From Ferrovibrio terrae (lineage in GTDB: Bacteria > Pseudomonadota > Alphaproteobacteria > Ferrovibrionales > Ferrovibrionaceae), in the NCBI RefSeq assembly GCF_007197755.1, contig NZ_CP041636.1:1338001-1402000 (forward strand): a DNA stretch of 64,000 bases, read 5' to 3'. The notes under the pieces are model-generated. The model was given only the letters and a program-made list of their open reading frames with translations, searched no databases and was not told the origin of the DNA. The number at the start of each line of letters is the position of its first letter. The first letter of the stretch is position 1. The position numbers were made by a program, and so were the translations under genes. Below, in pieces: positions 32,835 through 40,672 of the stretch.

Positions 32835-33815
32835 ATGACCCCGGCATCCGTGCGTCTCGGTTTCATCGGCTACGGCATCATGGGCGAGCGTTTGTTGCGC
32901 GCCGCCCTCGATCACGATCCGGCGGTGCTGACGGTGACCGGGGTGTGGGATCCGTCGGCGCCGGCGATGACGCGACTGCAGGCCGATCTGCCGCAGGTGA
33001 CGCGGCTCGCGTCATCGGATGCCGTGATCGCCGCCAGCGACTGCCTCTACATCGCGTCGCCACCGGCCTCGCATCTGGCCTATGCGCGGGCTGCGTTTGC
33101 CAAGGGTCTCGCCGTCTTCTGCGAAAAGCCGCTCGCCGTCGATGTGGCGGATGCCGAGGCCTTTGTTGCCGAGGCGCAGAAGAGCCAGGCGCGCTGCGGG
33201 GTCAATTTCCCCTTCGCCTCGTCGTTTGCGGTCGATCAGCTGCGCGCCTGGATGGCGGAAGGCGTCACTGGTGACGTGCAGCGCATCGATATCGAGATCG
33301 GTTTCGCCGCCTGGCCGCGGCCCTGGCAGGTCGATGCGGCCAGCTGGCTGGATGCGCGCGCGCAGGGCGGCTTCACGCGCGAAGTGGGATCGCATTTCCT
33401 GTTCCTGGCGCGCCGGCTGTTCGGGCCGCTCAGCCTGTTGTCTCACAGCGTCGCATATCCAGAAGCCGGCAAATCCGAGCGCAGCATTGCCGCCGCGCTG
33501 ACGGCGGGCAGCCTGCCGGTCGCCCTGAGTGGCATGGTCGGCGACACGGATAAACCCGACCATAATATCTTCCGCATCACTGGCCCGAACGGCGCGATCC
33601 GCCTGCGCGACTGGTCGATTGCGGAAAAGCAGGAGAAAGACGGCAGCTGGCGCGAGGCGCCCGATGCCCTCCCGAACGAGAAAATGCGGCCGCTGGTGCT
33701 CAGGCGTCAGCTGGATAAAGTTGCCGCGCTGACCCGTGGCACCGATCAGGATCTGGCGAAAGTTTCGGAAGCCGCCGAGGTCCAGCGCGTGGTGGAAACC
33801 GTCCTGAAGGTCTGA
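32835..33815 (+). CDS. Gfo/Idh/MocA family oxidoreductase
   Basis: The product is a 326-residue NAD(P)-dependent oxidoreductase with an N-terminal Rossmann fold (LGFIGYGIMGERLLRAA) and the family's catalytic-site motif CEKPLAVD near residue 99. The C-terminal alpha/beta domain forms the substrate site. Members act on sugars, inositols or related polyols. The neighbourhood gives no clue to the substrate, and the gene stands alone. Confidence 0.82.
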   Translation: MTPASVRLGFIGYGIMGERLLRAALDHDPAVLTVTGVWDPSAPAMTRLQADLPQVTRLASSDAVIAASDCLYIASPPASHLAYARAAFAKGLAVFCEKPLAVDVADAEAFVAEAQKSQARCGVNFPFASSFAVDQLRAWMAEGVTGDVQRIDIEIGFAAWPRPWQVDAASWLDARAQGGFTREVGSHFLFLARRLFGPLSLLSHSVAYPEAGKSERSIAAALTAGSLPVALSGMVGDTDKPDHNIFRITGPNGAIRLRDWSIAEKQEKDGSWREAPDALPNEKMRPLVLRRQLDKVAALTRGTDQDLAKVSEAAEVQRVVETVLKV

Positions 33816-33928
33816 GAACCGGCGGGCCCTCCGGATTTTATTGGAAAACCAATCTATTCGGCAGCACGCGGGCATGGCTGTGACATTCCCTGTCACAGCT
33901 TTCTCGCGGTTTTCTAGCGGTCCTGCGC

Positions 33929-33954
33929 TGAACTGAATCCCCATCAAGCCCGTT
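33929..33954 (+). promoter_or_regulatory. EcfG-type promoter before the DUF1328 gene
   Basis: TGAAC and CGTT are separated by 17 bases. This matches the general-stress consensus GGAAC-N16/17-CGTT with one change in the -35 element. The element is 93 bases upstream of the small membrane gene. Confidence 0.5.
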
Positions 33955-34046
33955 TCTTTCCCGACTGCACGGCCGGTGCAGACCACGAGCGCCCCTCCCC
34001 CCGCGTTAATCGTGGTCTGTGCCGGCCAATCAGAAAGGACGCCGTC

Positions 34047-34226
34047 ATGCTCTATTGGGCCCTGATTTTCTTCGTTCTGGCGCTGATCGCCGGTCTGTTC
34101 GGTTTCGGCGGCATTGCCGCGGCCTCGGCCAGCATTGCCCAGATTCTCTTCTTCATCTTCCTGGTGGTCTTCGTGATCAGTCTGATCGCGCATCTGATCA
34201 CCGGTCGCCGGCCTCCGACGGTCTAG
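34047..34226 (+). CDS. DUF1328 (UPF0391) small membrane protein
   Basis: This 59-residue protein has two hydrophobic helices and reads [20 protein letters not shown] at its start, the signature of the DUF1328/YtjA family. It ends in a short basic tail (TGRRPPTV). The start has AAAGGA about 8 bases upstream. Members are widespread in proteobacteria, often stress-inducible, and without known mechanism. The EcfG-like promoter upstream and the hairpin terminator downstream make it a one-gene unit. Confidence 0.88.
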   Translation: MLYWALIFFVLALIAGLFGFGGIAAASASIAQILFFIFLVVFVISLIAHLITGRRPPTV

Positions 34227-34281
34227 GCGCCCAGAGTTTAGTACCGCGTACTTTTCCTCTGTAGGTCCTTCCCCCCAACTC

Positions 34282-34310
34282 GGCGGATGCCTCGGCATCC
34301 GCCAATTTTT
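34282..34310 (+). terminator. Rho-independent terminator after the DUF1328 gene
   Basis: GGCGGATGC and GCATCCGCC form a perfect 9-bp stem with a CTCG tetraloop, followed by AA and seven T residues. It is the clearest intrinsic terminator on the plus strand in this window. Confidence 0.9.
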
Positions 34311-34341
34311 TTGCGCGAATTATTTTTGCGCCTGCACAAGC

Positions 34342-34366
34342 GGAACAGGCGGGCCTCTGGGGTGTT
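34342..34366 (+). promoter_or_regulatory. EcfG-type promoter before the KGG gene
   Basis: A perfect GGAAC -35 element (34342-34346) is followed after 16 bases by TGTT (34363-34366), one change from CGTT. It lies 34 bases before the start codon of the KGG gene. Confidence 0.65.
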
Positions 34367-34399
34367 TGGACTGGGTGAGAATGGAAAAGGAGGACCGAA

Positions 34400-34735
34400 A
34401 TGGCTGAGAACCCGAATTCCCCGCCGTATCCGCAGGGCCCGACGCAGAGCCCACAGCACTACGGCCCCCAGACGAACGGGGATGGGCAGACTGAAACCCG
34501 TCAGCCTGAAGCCAAGCCTCGCTCGGGCCGTGGCTTTGCGGCAATGGACCCCGAACGCCAGCGGGAGATCGCGCGTAAGGGCGGCCGCTCGGTGCCTGAC
34601 GAGAAACGCAGTTTTTCGCAGAACCGGGAATTGGCAGCCGCAGCCGGCCGCAAGGGCGGCCAGGAGAGCGGCGGCAATTTCGCGCATGATCGTGAGCGTG
34701 CTGCGGCCGCGGGCCGCAAGGGCGGTCAGCACTAA
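34400..34735 (+). CDS. KGG-motif stress protein
   Basis: This 111-residue hydrophilic protein has three KGG motifs in its second half (ARKGGRSVPDE, GRKGGQESGG, GRKGGQH), as in the YciG/con-10 stress-induced family. The first 45 residues are Pro/Gln/Asn-rich and probably disordered. The start has AAGGAGG 6 bases upstream. It follows an EcfG-type promoter and precedes the EcfG-type sigma gene. The molecular role of the family is not settled; protection during desiccation or other stress is the usual proposal. Confidence 0.88.
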   Translation: MAENPNSPPYPQGPTQSPQHYGPQTNGDGQTETRQPEAKPRSGRGFAAMDPERQREIARKGGRSVPDEKRSFSQNRELAAAAGRKGGQESGGNFAHDRERAAAAGRKGGQH

Positions 34736-34756
34736 CCTCTATCGGTACCGGCGCAG

Positions 34757-34792
34757 CGACGGCAAATCGTGGGAAACCGCGATTTGCCGTCG
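34757..34792 (+). terminator. Strong hairpin between the KGG and sigma-factor genes
   Basis: CGACGGCAAATCG and CGATTTGCCGTCG form a perfect 13-bp stem with a 10-base loop, 22 bases after the KGG stop. There is no T-tract, so it may be a Rho-linked terminator, an mRNA 3' protector or a partial attenuator. Confidence 0.6.
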
Positions 34793-34849
34793 GCTTGCGT
34801 TATGCCTGCGCAAAACGTGCAGCAGCGCTGTGACAAGCGGCCCGGAATC

Positions 34850-34875
34850 GGAACCCCGCCGTGAAAGGGTCCGTT
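34850..34875 (+). promoter_or_regulatory. EcfG-type promoter of the sigma-factor gene
   Basis: GGAAC (34850-34854) and CGTT (34872-34875) match the general-stress consensus exactly, with a 17-base spacer. The element is 40 bases before the start of the EcfG-like gene, which suggests autoregulation. Confidence 0.75.
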
Positions 34876-34914
34876 CGGTTGGGTGTGTTCCGTACATCCA
34901 AGCGATGAGGCGTC

Positions 34915-35451
34915 ATGAATTTCGAGCGTTATTTCCGATTGCACCTGCTGCGTGAAATGCCGGTGGTGCGGCGTTGGTCCTATGTCCTGTGCCGCAATCC
35001 CAGCCTGGCCGAAGACATGATGCAGGAGACCCTCACCAAGGCCTGGGCCAATCGCGGCAGTTTCGCGCGCGGCACCAATATGCGGGCCTGGCTCTATCGC
35101 ATCCTGCGCAACACCTATTTCAATCATCTGCGCCAGCGCCGCCGCGAAGTGCCAGATCCCGATGGCGCGCTGACGGCCACCTTGCGCACGCCGGCTGAGC
35201 AGACCGGCAAGATCGAGCTGCGCGAGGTGACGGAAGCCATGCAGGATCTGTCGCCGGCACAACGCGAAGCGATGATCCTGATCGGCGCACAGGGCATGTC
35301 GTATAAACAGGTGGCGCGATTGCAGCGCGTGAATATCGGCACGGTGAAAAGCCGGCTGGCGCGTGCGCGCCAGGCGGTGGCGCGCATCATGGGCTATGAT
35401 TCCATCAGCCGCCGCGGCGATACGTTCGGCGATATGGCGTCACGCCACTAG
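34915..35451 (+). CDS. ecfG: EcfG-type general stress response sigma factor
   Basis: This 178-residue ECF sigma factor has region 2 (VVRRWSYVLCRNPSLAEDMM, then QETLTKAWAN) and region 4 (LSPAQREAMILIGAQGMSYK, then NIGTVKSRLARARQ). The linking segment NMRAWLYRILRNTYFNHLRQ followed by REVPDPDG is typical of the alphaproteobacterial EcfG (ECF15) group that directs the general stress response. These factors are held by NepR and released by phosphorylated PhyR; neither gene is in the window, so this may be a second EcfG copy. The three GGAAC promoters nearby fit its known specificity. Confidence 0.85.
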   Translation: MNFERYFRLHLLREMPVVRRWSYVLCRNPSLAEDMMQETLTKAWANRGSFARGTNMRAWLYRILRNTYFNHLRQRRREVPDPDGALTATLRTPAEQTGKIELREVTEAMQDLSPAQREAMILIGAQGMSYKQVARLQRVNIGTVKSRLARARQAVARIMGYDSISRRGDTFGDMASRH

Positions 35452-36263
35452 GGGTTTGCGATGTAACCCAGCTGTTCCGACAGGCGGCGCGTAAACGCCA
35501 GCAATGCTGCGGCATGTCCACCCTGCAGCGAAACGTCGATCTTGGGCGTCGGGCCGATCACGGTGATGGCAAGCTGCAGGTGGCCGCTGTGATTGAAGAC
35601 CGGCGCGCTCAACGCGCTGATGCCCGGCACCGGCAGGTCGGTCGTCGCGGCGATGCCGTCCTGCCGCACCTTGTCGATCTCGCGATCCAGCGCGGTGCCC
35701 GACAGCGCGCCTACATCGCTCCAGCCTTTCTGCACCGCCTGCATTTCTTCGGCGATCACCGGCTCGACCAGCTTGCGTGGCAGCCAGGCGGCGAACACCT
35801 TGCCGGTCGCCGTGCCGGTGACGGTGAACATGCCGCCGGGGCGGACGTTGGCGTGAATGTAGTTGGACGATTCCTGCACCAGCACGATGGTCGGGCCATG
35901 CGTGCCCCAGACCGTGATCGCCACCATCAGGTTCAGCTGCTCGGCCAGACGGGCCACCTGTTCGGCAGCCAGGCGATACGGATCGCTGCCGCGCAGCCGC
36001 GCCAGACCCAGCATCAATGCGAAAGGTCCCAGACGGTAGCGGCCCGAAGCGGCGTCCTGCTCAACCAGGTCGAGTTTGCGGAAGCTGGTCAGATAAGCAT
36101 GCGTCTGGCCCGGCGTCAGTTCGGCGCCGACGGCAAGGTCGCGCAGCATCATCGGCTGCTGTGCTTGCGCCAGCAGGTTCAGCAACCGGCCGCCGATCTC
36201 GACCGACTGGACACTGCGCCCCCCGGAAGCCGGACTTCTGGTTTCTTGCTCTTTATCCGCCAT
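35448..36263 (-). CDS. IclR-family transcriptional regulator
   Basis: This 271-residue regulator has an N-terminal winged helix-turn-helix (about 20-85) and a C-terminal effector-binding domain (about 100-265), with blocks such as GPTIVLVQESSN and PGISALSAPVFNHSG. IclR regulators commonly control catabolism of small acids and aromatics. It is the last gene of the SDR-FAD unit and probably governs that unit and the divergent TRAP operon. Its stop codon overlaps the sigma-factor stop on the other strand (bases CTAG). Confidence 0.9.
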   Translation of the reverse strand: MADKEQETRSPASGGRSVQSVEIGGRLLNLLAQAQQPMMLRDLAVGAELTPGQTHAYLTSFRKLDLVEQDAASGRYRLGPFALMLGLARLRGSDPYRLAAEQVARLAEQLNLMVAITVWGTHGPTIVLVQESSNYIHANVRPGGMFTVTGTATGKVFAAWLPRKLVEPVIAEEMQAVQKGWSDVGALSGTALDREIDKVRQDGIAATTDLPVPGISALSAPVFNHSGHLQLAITVIGPTPKIDVSLQGGHAAALLAFTRRLSEQLGYIANP

Positions 36264-36298
36264 GCCCGGCCATCCTTAGCCGGAGAGTGCTGCGCTGT

Positions 36299-38008
36299 CT
36301 ATGCAACACCGGCGGCATGACGGCCGGCGATATAGCCAAAGGTCATGGCGGGCCCGAGCGTGATGCCACCGCCGGGATAGTTGCCGCCCATGATGCTGGC
36401 CATGTCGTTGCCGGCCGCATACAGCCCCGGTACCGGCCGGCCTTCGCCATCCAGTACGCGCGCCTGCGCATCGGTCTTCAGGCCGGCGAAGCTGCCCAGA
36501 TCGCCGATCACGACCTGCACCGCATAGAACGGTCCGGTCTGGATCGGCGCGAGACAGGGATTGGGCGTGACGGAGGGATCGCCGAGATAGCGGTTATAGG
36601 CCGTGCTGCCCTTGTGGAATTCCGGATCCTCGCCGCGTTCGGCATGGCGGTTGTAGCTGGCCACCGTGCGCTCGAATTCGGCAGCATCAACACCGCATTC
36701 CGCCGCCAGCTCTGCCAGCGTGCGGCCGCGTTTCAGATAGCCGCTGCGCAGCTGGTGCGCCAGCGGCACCGGGAACGGCTTCACATGGCCAAGGCCGTAA
36801 CGGCGGAGCGTCGGATGATCGGCCACCAGCCAGGCGCAGATTTCGCCGGGCAGGTTTTTCGTCGCCTTCACCAGCGCCTGGCAGAAATCGTGATAGCAGT
36901 CGCCTTCATTCACGAAACGCCTGCCGGCATTGGTCACCGCGATCACGCCGGGTTTGGCGCGGTCGATGAAATGCGGAAAGGTCCCGGGCGTGCCGTCAGA
37001 GCGCCGCGGCCGGCTGACCGGCACCCAGGCGGCGGCATTGGGCAGTTCATCGGCAGTGGTCGCGCCGACGGCTTTCATCGCCAGCTTGATACCGTCGCCG
37101 GTATTGCTCTCTGTGGCCGGCGACCAGTGTTCGTGGCCGCTCGGCGCATGCGGATAGAGTTTGGCACGGCGCGCGATGTCATGCGGAAAGCCGCCGGTGG
37201 CCAGCACCACGCCTTTCGTCGCGCGCACTTCCACTGCGCCGTCTTTCGTGTTGATGATCGCGCCGGTCACGCTGTCGCCCTCGCGCAGCAACTCGCCGGC
37301 CGGCGCATTCAGCCAGAGCGGAATGCCGAGATCGGTGGCGGATTTCGCCAGCCGTCCGGCCAGCGCATTGCCATTGGTCAGCCGCATGCCGCGGCCATGC
37401 AGCGCCAGGTCGCGCAGGTATTTCGCCAGCAGTTTGGCCACGTAGGCTGCCGAGACCACGCTGCGCGTGACATTGAAGAAATGCAGCAATTCTTTGCCCG
37501 AGCCGATCATCATGCCGACGAAGGTGATCTCCTCCAGCGGCGGACGCAGCGTCTTGATCTGCGCGCCCAGTTCGCGGCCATCGTAAGGGGCCGCGCAGAT
37601 CGAACGGCCGCCGGTCAGTGCGCCGGGCTGGTTCGGGTGATAGTCGGAAAACTGCGGCCCGAGCACGAACTGCACGTCCGTCTTGCTCTCAAAGAACTCA
37701 ACCATCTGCGGACCGTTGTCGAGAAAGGCATCGACACGCGCGGCATCGAAATGGTTGCCGGCTTCGGCCTGCAGATAGGTGCGGCCCTGTTCCTTGCTGT
37801 CCTTGAAGCCTTCGCGCGCCGCCAGCGGATTGCCCGGAATCCACAGCCAGCCGCCGCTGCGTGCGGTCGTGCCGCCGTAGACGGCCTCTTTCTCGACCAC
37901 CAGCACATTCAGGCCATGCAGTTTCGCGGTGATCGCCGCCGCCATGCCGCCGGCACCCGAGCCCACCACCAGAAGATCGCACTCGTAGGTTTTCATCGCA
38001 GAGCTCAT
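36299..38008 (-). CDS. FAD-dependent dehydrogenase (ketosteroid/fumarate-reductase type)
   Basis: The 569-residue flavoprotein belongs to the FAD_binding_2 superfamily, which includes 3-ketosteroid-delta-1-dehydrogenases and fumarate reductase flavoproteins. The N-terminal dinucleotide motif is DLLVVGSGAGGMAAAITA, and the C-terminal FAD motif is LYAAGNDMASIMGGNYPGGG. No signal peptide is present. Its ATG overlaps the stop of the upstream SDR gene, so the two are co-translated. The pair would oxidise and desaturate a common substrate, but the substrate is not identified. Confidence 0.85.
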   Translation of the reverse strand: MSSAMKTYECDLLVVGSGAGGMAAAITAKLHGLNVLVVEKEAVYGGTTARSGGWLWIPGNPLAAREGFKDSKEQGRTYLQAEAGNHFDAARVDAFLDNGPQMVEFFESKTDVQFVLGPQFSDYHPNQPGALTGGRSICAAPYDGRELGAQIKTLRPPLEEITFVGMMIGSGKELLHFFNVTRSVVSAAYVAKLLAKYLRDLALHGRGMRLTNGNALAGRLAKSATDLGIPLWLNAPAGELLREGDSVTGAIINTKDGAVEVRATKGVVLATGGFPHDIARRAKLYPHAPSGHEHWSPATESNTGDGIKLAMKAVGATTADELPNAAAWVPVSRPRRSDGTPGTFPHFIDRAKPGVIAVTNAGRRFVNEGDCYHDFCQALVKATKNLPGEICAWLVADHPTLRRYGLGHVKPFPVPLAHQLRSGYLKRGRTLAELAAECGVDAAEFERTVASYNRHAERGEDPEFHKGSTAYNRYLGDPSVTPNPCLAPIQTGPFYAVQVVIGDLGSFAGLKTDAQARVLDGEGRPVPGLYAAGNDMASIMGGNYPGGGITLGPAMTFGYIAGRHAAGVA

Positions 38009-38763
38009 ACTGTGAGGAAGCCGCCATCAACCGGCAGCATCGCGCCGGTGACGTAGCTCGACATGCTGGAGGCCAGGAATACGACAGGCCCGACGAGTTC
38101 TTCCGGCTTGCCGGTGCGTCCCATCGGCGTATGCGCCATGAAGCGGCCGATAGCATTCGGATCGCCGCGCGTCGCTTCAGTCATCGGCGTGTCGATCACG
38201 CCCGGTGCGATGCCGTTGACGCGGATGCCTTCGGCGGCCAGTTCGGCGGCGAGCGACCGTGTCAGCTGCAGCACCGCGCCCTTGCTGGCCGTATAGGTGC
38301 TGCTGCGCGGGCCGGTGGCAAAGGAATTGATCGAGCCGAGATTGACCACGCGGCCTTTGGTCCGGCGCAACTGCGGCAGCAAGGCGCGCACCATGTTCTT
38401 CATGCCGGTGGCGTTCACGCGCAAGGTCATGTCCCATTGCGCGTCGTAGTCGGCGTCATCAATGGCGATACGCCGGATAATGCCGGCATTGTTGACCAGC
38501 ACCGAGCAGGCGCCGCCGAGTTCGCGCTCGACCGCTGCCGCGAAAACCGCGCATTGCGCCGCTTCGCCGACATCCAGCCCGGTGGCGAAGGCCTGGCCAC
38601 CGGCGCGCCGGATTTCGTCGGCCACCGCTGCGGCGCCGGCCGCATTCACATCGCCCAGCGCCACCCGGGCGCCTTCAGCGGCCAGGCCGAGCGCGATCGC
38701 CCGGCCATTGCCTTGGGCCGCACCGGTGATGACGGCGATATCGCCTTGAAGCAGCTGGCTCAT
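38005..38763 (-). CDS. Short-chain dehydrogenase/reductase
   Basis: This 252-residue classical SDR has the cofactor motif TGAAQGNG, the NNAG segment (VLVNNAGII), the catalytic Tyr-Lys in YTASK and the Ser in NLGSINS. Asp in LGDVNAAG after the second strand favours NAD over NADP. It is the first gene of the SDR-FAD-IclR unit. The start lies just right of a palindromic intergenic region shared with the TRAP operon. Confidence 0.92.
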   Translation of the reverse strand: MSQLLQGDIAVITGAAQGNGRAIALGLAAEGARVALGDVNAAGAAAVADEIRRAGGQAFATGLDVGEAAQCAVFAAAVERELGGACSVLVNNAGIIRRIAIDDADYDAQWDMTLRVNATGMKNMVRALLPQLRRTKGRVVNLGSINSFATGPRSSTYTASKGAVLQLTRSLAAELAAEGIRVNGIAPGVIDTPMTEATRGDPNAIGRFMAHTPMGRTGKPEELVGPVVFLASSMSSYVTGAMLPVDGGFLTV

Positions 38764-38798
38764 TTTTAGCCTCCGGGTATTACGTTTCCATCCCGTAA

Positions 38799-38821
38799 TT
38801 CGCTTATTGCGAACTTGTTCG
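38799..38821. promoter_or_regulatory. Candidate IclR operator in the divergent region
   Basis: Two overlapping inverted repeats, TTCGC-N5-GCGAA (38799-38813) and CGAAC-N2-GTTCG (38810-38821), lie 36 bases before the SDR start. The rest of this 199-base gap also holds the ribosome-binding site of dctP. A position between divergent operons with an IclR gene in one arm suits an operator. Confidence 0.45.
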
Positions 38822-38962
38822 TTATTTCATATAGTCGAGGCGACGCGATTGCAAGCGATCCGTTTGCGCGGCCTGCCTGTATCGCCGTCATTGGAGGAAA
38901 CGCCCCGTCCACTTAAGGACGGGTCATTCGGTCGGTTCGCAAAACCCCGAAGGGAGGGATTC

Positions 38963-40018
38963 ATGCGTCAGCTTATTCTCAAGGCGGCAGCGGTCGCGGC
39001 ACTGGGCCTTGGCCTCGCCGCGCCTCAGCCGGTTCTGGCCCAGGCCAAGAGCTTCGATCTGCAGAGCGTGTTCGGCCTGCAGGTGCCCTCGATCGGTCCG
39101 AGCCCGGTGAAATGGGCCGAGCGCGTCGCGCTGATGACCAACAACGAGGTCAAGATCAAGGTGCATGGCGCCGGCGAATTCGTGCCGCCCTTCGAGGTGT
39201 TCGGCGCGGTCTCCAACGGTTCGATCCCGATGGGGTTCGACTGGGTTGGCTACTGGGCCGGCAAGATTCCGGTCGCCAATCTGGTCGGCTCGATGCCCTT
39301 CGGCCCGAACCCGGAACTGTTCCTTGGCTGGATGTTCCAGGGCGGCGGTCTGGAGATCATCCAGAAAGCCTACGATCCGCATAACGTGAAAATCATTCCC
39401 TGCCATCTGGTGGTGCCGGAAGCCGGCGGCTGGTTCAACAAGGAGATCAAGTCGGTTGACGATCTCAAGGGTCTCAACATGCGTATCGCCGGCCTGGGCG
39501 CCAAGGCGATGGCCAAGCTGGGTGCCAATGTGCAGCTCGTGCCGGCCGGCGAAATCTTCGTCTCGCTGGAACGCGGCCGCATCGAGGCGGCGGAATTCTC
39601 CGCCCCGCAGCTCGATCTCGGCCTCGGCCTGCAGAAGATCGCCAAGCATTACTACTTCCCGGGCTGGCATCAGCCGGCGAGCTGGGACACCATCATCGTC
39701 AACATGAATGTGTGGAAGGCGCTGCCCGAGAAGCACCAGAAGGCGATGATCGAGGCCTGCTACGCCAATATCACCTTCAACACCTTCGACCAGATCAATG
39801 CGCAGATCGACGCGATCGAGAAGATCGAGGCGGCCGGCGTGAAGATCCAGCGCTTCCCCGATGCGGTGCTGGCCGCGCTGCAGAAGGCCTCGACCGAGGT
39901 GATGGAAGAAGAGGCGAAGAACGATGCGCTGTTCGCCGAAGCCTACAAGTCGCTGACCGCCTATACCAAGCGCGTCGGCCGCTGGGGCGACCTGCAGGCC
40001 CTGCCGCGCAGCAAGTAA
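38963..40018 (+). CDS. dctP: TRAP transporter substrate-binding protein DctP (alpha-keto-acid type)
   Basis: This 351-residue precursor has a signal peptide ending near PVLAQA. The segment YYFPGWHQPAS and the RIEAAEFSAP block with its carboxylate-binding Arg (VSLERGRIEAAEF) resemble the TakP subgroup, which binds 2-oxo acids or related molecules. A strong GGGAGGG site lies upstream of the ATG. It opens an operon with dctQ, dctM and an MBL hydrolase. The precise ligand is inferred only at subgroup level. Confidence 0.88.
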   Translation: MRQLILKAAAVAALGLGLAAPQPVLAQAKSFDLQSVFGLQVPSIGPSPVKWAERVALMTNNEVKIKVHGAGEFVPPFEVFGAVSNGSIPMGFDWVGYWAGKIPVANLVGSMPFGPNPELFLGWMFQGGGLEIIQKAYDPHNVKIIPCHLVVPEAGGWFNKEIKSVDDLKGLNMRIAGLGAKAMAKLGANVQLVPAGEIFVSLERGRIEAAEFSAPQLDLGLGLQKIAKHYYFPGWHQPASWDTIIVNMNVWKALPEKHQKAMIEACYANITFNTFDQINAQIDAIEKIEAAGVKIQRFPDAVLAALQKASTEVMEEEAKNDALFAEAYKSLTAYTKRVGRWGDLQALPRSK

Positions 40019-40035
40019 CCCGCGCATAAAGTAGC

Positions 40036-40063
40036 GGCGCCGCCGGCATGGACCGGCGGCGCC
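40036..40063 (+). terminator. Hairpin between dctP and dctQ (first TRAP operon)
   Basis: GGCGCCGCCGG and CCGGCGGCGCC form a perfect 11-bp stem with a 6-base loop, followed by CGTTTTC. It lies in the 65-base gap between dctP and dctQ and could end part of the transcripts, leaving more message for the binding protein. Confidence 0.65.
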
Positions 40064-40083
40064 CGTTTTCTGGGAGGCCACCG

Positions 40084-40659
40084 GTGATCGTCCTGCTGCA
40101 ACGGATCGAGCATGCCTGCGCCTGGTTCGGCCGAGCCATCGGCTGGGCCACGCCGCTGCTGGTGCTCAGCGTCTGCCTCAGCGTTCTGATGGTGCATCTG
40201 CGCATCAACACGCTGTTCGCCTGGGATTTCAGCCTGCCGCTGTTCGGCAGCAAGATCACCATGAACGGCCTGACCGACCTGCAATGGCATCTGTTCGCCG
40301 TGATGGTGATGCTGGGCGGCGTCTATGCCCTGCATACCGATGGCCATGTCAGCGTCGATTTCATCGCCAACAATTTCACCGAGCGCACGCGGCGGATCGT
40401 CATCATCCTCGGCGACATCGTCTTCCTGCTGCCCTTTGCCGCCGTGATGACTTGGTTCGCCTGGAAATTCATGATGTCGGCCTATACCTCGAACGAAGGC
40501 TCGCCCTATGGCGGCCTCAACAATGCTTGGATCATCAAGGCGGTGATGCCGCTCGGCTTCGGCCTGCTCGGCCTGCTGGGCCTGGCGCGTACGCTACGCC
40601 TGATCATCCAGCTCATCCTGACCCGCGGCGCCGTCGCGGACCGCCAGCTCGGCGCCTGA
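40084..40659 (+). CDS. dctQ: TRAP transporter small membrane subunit DctQ
   Basis: The DctQ subunit has four predicted membrane helices and pairs with DctM to form the sodium-coupled permease. This protein has 191 residues and a larger loop between helices 1 and 2 (LRINTLFAWDFSLPLFGSK) than the minimal family form. The start is a GTG with GGGAGG 6 bases upstream; a longer frame has no ribosome-binding site. It follows a hairpin after dctP and ends 13 bases before dctM. Confidence 0.85.
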   Translation: MIVLLQRIEHACAWFGRAIGWATPLLVLSVCLSVLMVHLRINTLFAWDFSLPLFGSKITMNGLTDLQWHLFAVMVMLGGVYALHTDGHVSVDFIANNFTERTRRIVIILGDIVFLLPFAAVMTWFAWKFMMSAYTSNEGSPYGGLNNAWIIKAVMPLGFGLLGLLGLARTLRLIIQLILTRGAVADRQLGA

Positions 40660-40672
40660 GGAGTCTGGCATC

